Source of the DNA: FEN-1297 sp046705645
GTDB lineage: Bacteria; Bacteroidota; Ignavibacteria; Ignavibacteriales; Ignavibacteriaceae
Length of the DNA stretch: 25,210 nucleotides
Direction: 5' to 3'
Assembly (NCBI GenBank): GCA_046705645.1
Contig: JBJKQE010000045.1
Coordinates: 1 to 25,210 of the forward strand
Part shown: piece by piece, positions 21,500 to 25,210 of the stretch
Layout of the letters: every line of letters begins with the position of its first letter
Position numbering within the stretch: the first letter of the stretch is position 1
Notes under the pieces: generated by a model
The model's database searches: none
The model's input: only the letters and a program-made list of their open reading frames with translations
What the model was told of the DNA's origin: nothing
Program-made: the position numbers and the translations under genes

Positions 21500-24241
21500 A
21501 TGAAAACAACAAATACAAAGGCATCTTTAATTTTATTATTCTTTTTTATTCTGAACAGTTTTTCGTTTACACAATCTTTAGTTGATCAAATGCCTATAAC
21601 CGATGGCCCAATAGACGCAATAGTTAATGATGGGAGTGCAATTTATATAGGCGGACATTTTTCTTATGTGGGTCCAAATACCGGCGGCGGTGCTTCAGTA
21701 GATTTATCAACATCATCCGTTAATTCAAGTACGCCAAGAGTAGATGGTACCGTTTATGTTGCTGTTCCGGATGGTACAGGAGGATGGTATATTGGAGGAA
21801 GTTTTGATCTGGTAGGAGGAATTCTTGCTCAAAATATTGCACATATAAAATCAGATTTTTCTGTAGATCCAAATTGGAATCCCTATACAACTTCTGCACT
21901 TGGTACGGTTTATTCGATGGCATTATCAGGATCAATATTATATATCGGAGGGCAGTTTACTCATGTAGATGGCCAGTCACGAACAAATCTTGCGGCGATA
22001 AATATTTCAGACGGAACCGTAACAAGCTGGGATCCTGAAACAGATTCCGGGATTTATACCCAGGTTTTATCTTTAGCAGTTTCCGGCTCAACAATATTTG
22101 CAGGCGGTTCTTTCACTGCCATCGGCGGAGCTGCTATAAACCGCTTTGCAGCGATAGACGCATCAACCGGAACAGCAGTGAGCAGAACACCGGATGTTAG
22201 TTCTACTGTTCGTGCAATTGCGGTCTCCGGTTCAACAGTTTATATTGGCGGAGATTTTACTCTGGTCGGAGGGCTGACAAGAAATCACATTGCTGCAATT
22301 GATATTTCAACCGAAAGTGTAAGCAGCTGGGATGCAAATGCAGATGGTTTAGTCTTAGCTTTGGCTGGTTCGGGTTCAATTATATATGCAGGAGGAAGTT
22401 TTACCAGTATCGGGGGCCAAACGAGGAATAATATTGCTGCTCTTTCAGCTTCGAGCGGAACTGCTACAAGCTGGGATCCAAATGCTAATTATCAAATAAA
22501 TTCTATGTCACTATCCGGTTCAACAATCTATGTTTGCGGTGCTTTTTCAACCATTGGAGGACAAACAAGAGATAATGTGGCAGGCATTGATTTATCTTCG
22601 ACTTCAATAAATTCTTTTAACGTTTATAACAACACCTTTTATACCGGTTTTGCGCTTAAATGCATTTCAGTATCCGGTTCATCTGTTTTTATCGGAGGCA
22701 GTTTTACCAGCATTGGGGGGCTGCCAAGAAATAACTTAGCTGCAATAAATGCAGCAACAGGAAATATAAAAACCTGGGATCCTGAACCGGATGCAGACGT
22801 TTATTCATTAGTAATTTCCGGTTCAACATTATATGTCGGTGGTGCATTTAACAATATAGGGTTAACTGCCAGAAATTATTTAGCTTCTTTTAATATTTCA
22901 ACCGGAAGTCTAACAACCTGGGATCCCGAACCGGATGATTATGTCGAGACTTTCGCAATTTCAGGTTCTAATTTATACGCAGGTGGAAATTTTAGCTCAA
23001 TGAACGGAGGCTCTGATACAAGAAATTATTTAGCATCGTTTGATATTTCAACCGGAAATTTAACAACCTGGGATCCCGAACCGGATGGCGAGATCTTTAA
23101 ATTAGCAAGCTCAGGAACAACATTATACGCCGGTGGTAATTTTAGTAATATAGCATCAAATCCAAGAAATTATTTGGCCTCATTTGATGTCTCAACCGGA
23201 GGTCTAACCTCCTGGGATCCGGAGCCTGATAATACGGTCCAAGCTTTTGCAATTTCCGGTTCTACATTATATGTCGGCGGTGCATTTAACAATATAGGTT
23301 CAACAGCCAGAAATTATTTGGCTGCATTTGATACCTCAATCGGAAATATAACAACATGGGATCCAGGGTCCGATGATTTAATTAATACATTAGCGGTTTC
23401 TGGTTCTTTAGTGTATGCAGGCGGTAATTTTACTCTCATAGGAGGACAATCAAGGAGTAAATTGGCCGCTCTTGATGCATCAACCGGAAGTGCTACTACC
23501 TGGAACCCTGATGTTTTAAATGGAAATGTATTTGATATCTCAATTGATTTGACAAATGGTAGAATTTATGCCGGTGGAAGTTTGTCCGGAGTTTCTGGAG
23601 TCAATACTGCAGATTATTTTGTAGGATTAACAGATAATGGGAACTCGGCTTTACCTGTCGAACTTTCCTCTTTTTCAGCTTCTGTTAATTCACAATCAAT
23701 TAAATTGAAATGGAATACAGCAACAGAAGTAAATAATTTCGGTTTCGAAATTCAAAGGGAAAACGATGACCAAAACCCGGATGGAAACACTTGGGGCAAG
23801 GTAGGATTTGTAAAGGGAGCCGGAAACAGTAACTCTCCCAAGCAATATTCTTTTATTGATGAACCGTCACAAGGGCATATGTTTAAGTATAGATTAAAGC
23901 AAATAGATAACGACGGTAAATTTACCTATTCAAATGTCATTTCAATTTCAATTTCTTCCCCTGAAAAATTTACATTGGAACAAAATTATCCCAATCCTTT
24001 CAATCCAAGTACAAAAATTAAATATTCAATATCCAATGAGGGAACTTCATTAATGAAGTTCGTACAATTAAAAGTTTATGACATCCTTGGAAGAGAAGTA
24101 GCTACTTTAGTAAATAAAGAACAGCCGCCGGGAAATTATCAGGTCTCATTTGACGGCTCTAAGCTTTCAAGCGGAGTTTATTATTACCGAATTCAAGCAG
24201 GAAATTTTATTCAAACTAAAAAAATGATTTTGATGAAATAA
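21500..24241 (+). CDS. Large secreted YxGGxF-repeat propeller protein with T9SS sorting domain
   Basis: A 913-residue exported protein with a signal peptide (h-region about 9–24, cleavage near FTQ). Residues ~30–715 carry fourteen units with 'SGSTLYVGGAFNNIGG'-type strands followed by 'RNYLAAFDxSTGxxTTWDPEPD'. This pattern is seen in delta-60/DUF5122-like and related WD-like propellers. A fibronectin-III-like linker follows ('LPVELSSFSASVNSQSIKLK', 'GFEIQRENDDQ', 'YRLKQIDNDGKFTYSN'), then a T9SS sorting domain ('LEQNYPNPFNPSTKIKYSI', 'GREVATLVNKEQ', 'GVYYYRIQAGNF'). It is the longest protein in the cluster, 73 bp downstream of the W/Y-repeat gene. Function is unknown; surface display through the type IX system is well supported. 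Confidence 0.87.
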   Translation: MKTTNTKASLILLFFFILNSFSFTQSLVDQMPITDGPIDAIVNDGSAIYIGGHFSYVGPNTGGGASVDLSTSSVNSSTPRVDGTVYVAVPDGTGGWYIGGSFDLVGGILAQNIAHIKSDFSVDPNWNPYTTSALGTVYSMALSGSILYIGGQFTHVDGQSRTNLAAINISDGTVTSWDPETDSGIYTQVLSLAVSGSTIFAGGSFTAIGGAAINRFAAIDASTGTAVSRTPDVSSTVRAIAVSGSTVYIGGDFTLVGGLTRNHIAAIDISTESVSSWDANADGLVLALAGSGSIIYAGGSFTSIGGQTRNNIAALSASSGTATSWDPNANYQINSMSLSGSTIYVCGAFSTIGGQTRDNVAGIDLSSTSINSFNVYNNTFYTGFALKCISVSGSSVFIGGSFTSIGGLPRNNLAAINAATGNIKTWDPEPDADVYSLVISGSTLYVGGAFNNIGLTARNYLASFNISTGSLTTWDPEPDDYVETFAISGSNLYAGGNFSSMNGGSDTRNYLASFDISTGNLTTWDPEPDGEIFKLASSGTTLYAGGNFSNIASNPRNYLASFDVSTGGLTSWDPEPDNTVQAFAISGSTLYVGGAFNNIGSTARNYLAAFDTSIGNITTWDPGSDDLINTLAVSGSLVYAGGNFTLIGGQSRSKLAALDASTGSATTWNPDVLNGNVFDISIDLTNGRIYAGGSLSGVSGVNTADYFVGLTDNGNSALPVELSSFSASVNSQSIKLKWNTATEVNNFGFEIQRENDDQNPDGNTWGKVGFVKGAGNSNSPKQYSFIDEPSQGHMFKYRLKQIDNDGKFTYSNVISISISSPEKFTLEQNYPNPFNPSTKIKYSISNEGTSLMKFVQLKVYDILGREVATLVNKEQPPGNYQVSFDGSKLSSGVYYYRIQAGNFIQTKKMILMK
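24146..24198 (+). repeat. 53-bp block shared with the neighbouring T9SS tail (copy 2)
   Basis: Second copy of the near-identical sorting-domain segment (one mismatch: AAACTT in copy 1, AAGCTT here). Confidence 0.85.
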
Positions 24242-24301
24242 AAACTAAGTAACACTAAAATGAATAATAAACCAATTACATATTTATTAAAAGGTTCTAG
24301 G

Positions 24302-25210
24302 ATGAAAAGAACTTTACTTTGCTTAATAACATTGATGATGATTTCTTATGTCCGATTATTTCCGCAATCACCCAACCAATTTGAAGGAAGCACAAAAAAA
24401 ATTCCTTTTGCGCACAAAGTTGCTTCAAACGGTTTCCTATTAAAAAACAGAAGTATTTATAATTGGGATGCGACTTTATCTTCTTGGGCCTGGTATACTA
24501 CAGACAACTATGTATATGATAACAAAAACAATCTTATTGAATGGGATACTGAACGTAATGTTATATACAGGTACAGTTATGATATAAACAATAAATTAAT
24601 TTCAGATTCAAATCAATACTACAGCGGTGTCGGCTGGCAAAATAATACCAGGCATTTTTATACATACGATAGCCAGGGTAATATGATTGATTCATTAGCA
24701 CAAAGCTGGAACGCTCTGGATTCAGTCTGGGTAAATGCTGAAGATGTTTCCACAACTTATGATAATAATAATAACATTATAACGCAGATTACAAGGGATT
24801 GGCAGAATTCCGTTTGGGTAAATATTGAGAAAGATTCTTTTACATATGGTTCCAATAACAACGTGTCCGGTAAATTATTGCAAAACTGGGATGGTAATCA
24901 GTGGATTAATTATAACAATTTTGCTTATGAATACGATGCTGGTAATAATCAAATTAAAAAAACACTTCAGGAATGGATTAATAATAGCTGGCTGAATAGT
25001 TATATATATACTTATTCGTATAGCAATAACCTTTTAACTGCGGAACTTGCAATACATAATAATGGAGGCGTAGCCTGGGTAAATCAGGATTCTGCCATTT
25101 TTATGTATGATGGAAAAAATAATCTAATCGAATATATTGAATTATACTGGGATCTGAACGGTTCGACATGGTATCCATCTCCGGGTATAGTGGATAAATT
25201 TTCTTATGAT
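24302..25210 (+). CDS. Secreted W/Y-repeat protein, second family member (3' end beyond window)
   Basis: An open frame of 303 codons running without a stop to the window edge, so it is partial. It starts with a signal peptide (MKRTLLCLITLMMISYVRLF, then PQ). It continues with about eight repeats of 28–31 residues of the same family as the gene at 19912: 'WQNSVWVNIEKDSFTYGSNN', 'WDGNQWINYNNFAYEYDAGN' and 'WINNSWLNSYIYTYSYSNN'. The units here are much more divergent from one another than in that gene. An in-frame ATG at 24260 is possible, but the signal peptide fits the ATG at 24302. It begins 60 bp after the previous stop. A T9SS tail is expected beyond the edge but cannot be seen. Confidence 0.82.
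   Translation, partial: MKRTLLCLITLMMISYVRLFPQSPNQFEGSTKKIPFAHKVASNGFLLKNRSIYNWDATLSSWAWYTTDNYVYDNKNNLIEWDTERNVIYRYSYDINNKLISDSNQYYSGVGWQNNTRHFYTYDSQGNMIDSLAQSWNALDSVWVNAEDVSTTYDNNNNIITQITRDWQNSVWVNIEKDSFTYGSNNNVSGKLLQNWDGNQWINYNNFAYEYDAGNNQIKKTLQEWINNSWLNSYIYTYSYSNNLLTAELAIHNNGGVAWVNQDSAIFMYDGKNNLIEYIELYWDLNGSTWYPSPGIVDKFSYD

Overview
The window is AT-rich DNA from a Gram-negative bacterium, most likely of the Bacteroidetes–Chlorobi–Ignavibacteria group. The main evidence is the set of secreted proteins at the right end. At least three end in a type IX secretion (T9SS) sorting domain of the 'NYPNPFNPST' type, which is especially common in Ignavibacteria and Calditrichaeota. A TIGR02999-like ECF sigma factor paired with a TPR Ser/Thr kinase, and many exported proteins, fit the same picture. 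The exact lineage is an inference. No tRNA, rRNA or CRISPR array was recognised.

Positions 1–9100 form a loosely packed accessory-looking region. It holds a zinc-free MDR oxidoreductase, an isoprenylcysteine-methyltransferase-like membrane protein, a small four-helix membrane protein, and an exported SnoaL/NTF2-like protein. A bidirectional terminator separates these from a minus-strand group: two exported DsrE-like paralogues and an AhpD/carboxymuconolactone-decarboxylase-fold protein with one cysteine. A gene-poor kilobase with short dyads leads to a putative outer-membrane beta-barrel protein. Next comes a broken IS110-family transposase whose flanks carry GC-rich inverted repeats that could be vestiges of its end structures or guide RNA.

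Positions 9100–13800 look like one functional module. A MocR-type regulator (wHTH plus aminotransferase fold) faces an operon of DoxX-like membrane protein, CxxC AhpD-like protein and group II PLP-dependent decarboxylase, followed by a DUF3891 protein. A TGGTATA/TATACCA dyad and a related half-site lie in the divergent promoter region. The decarboxylase substrate is not identifiable from sequence.

Positions 14130–17300 (minus strand) encode an ECF sigma factor followed 12 bp later by a membrane-anchored Ser/Thr kinase with a TPR-rich C-terminal region, apparently a co-transcribed signalling pair.

Positions 17800–25210 hold four consecutive plus-strand genes for large exported repeat proteins: a BNR-like propeller, a 29-residue W/Y repeat protein, a YxGGxF repeat propeller, and a second W/Y repeat protein cut by the window end. 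The first three share a T9SS tail, and two of those tails are almost identical in DNA. This looks like an expanding surface-protein locus built from interchangeable repeat modules and a common export tail.
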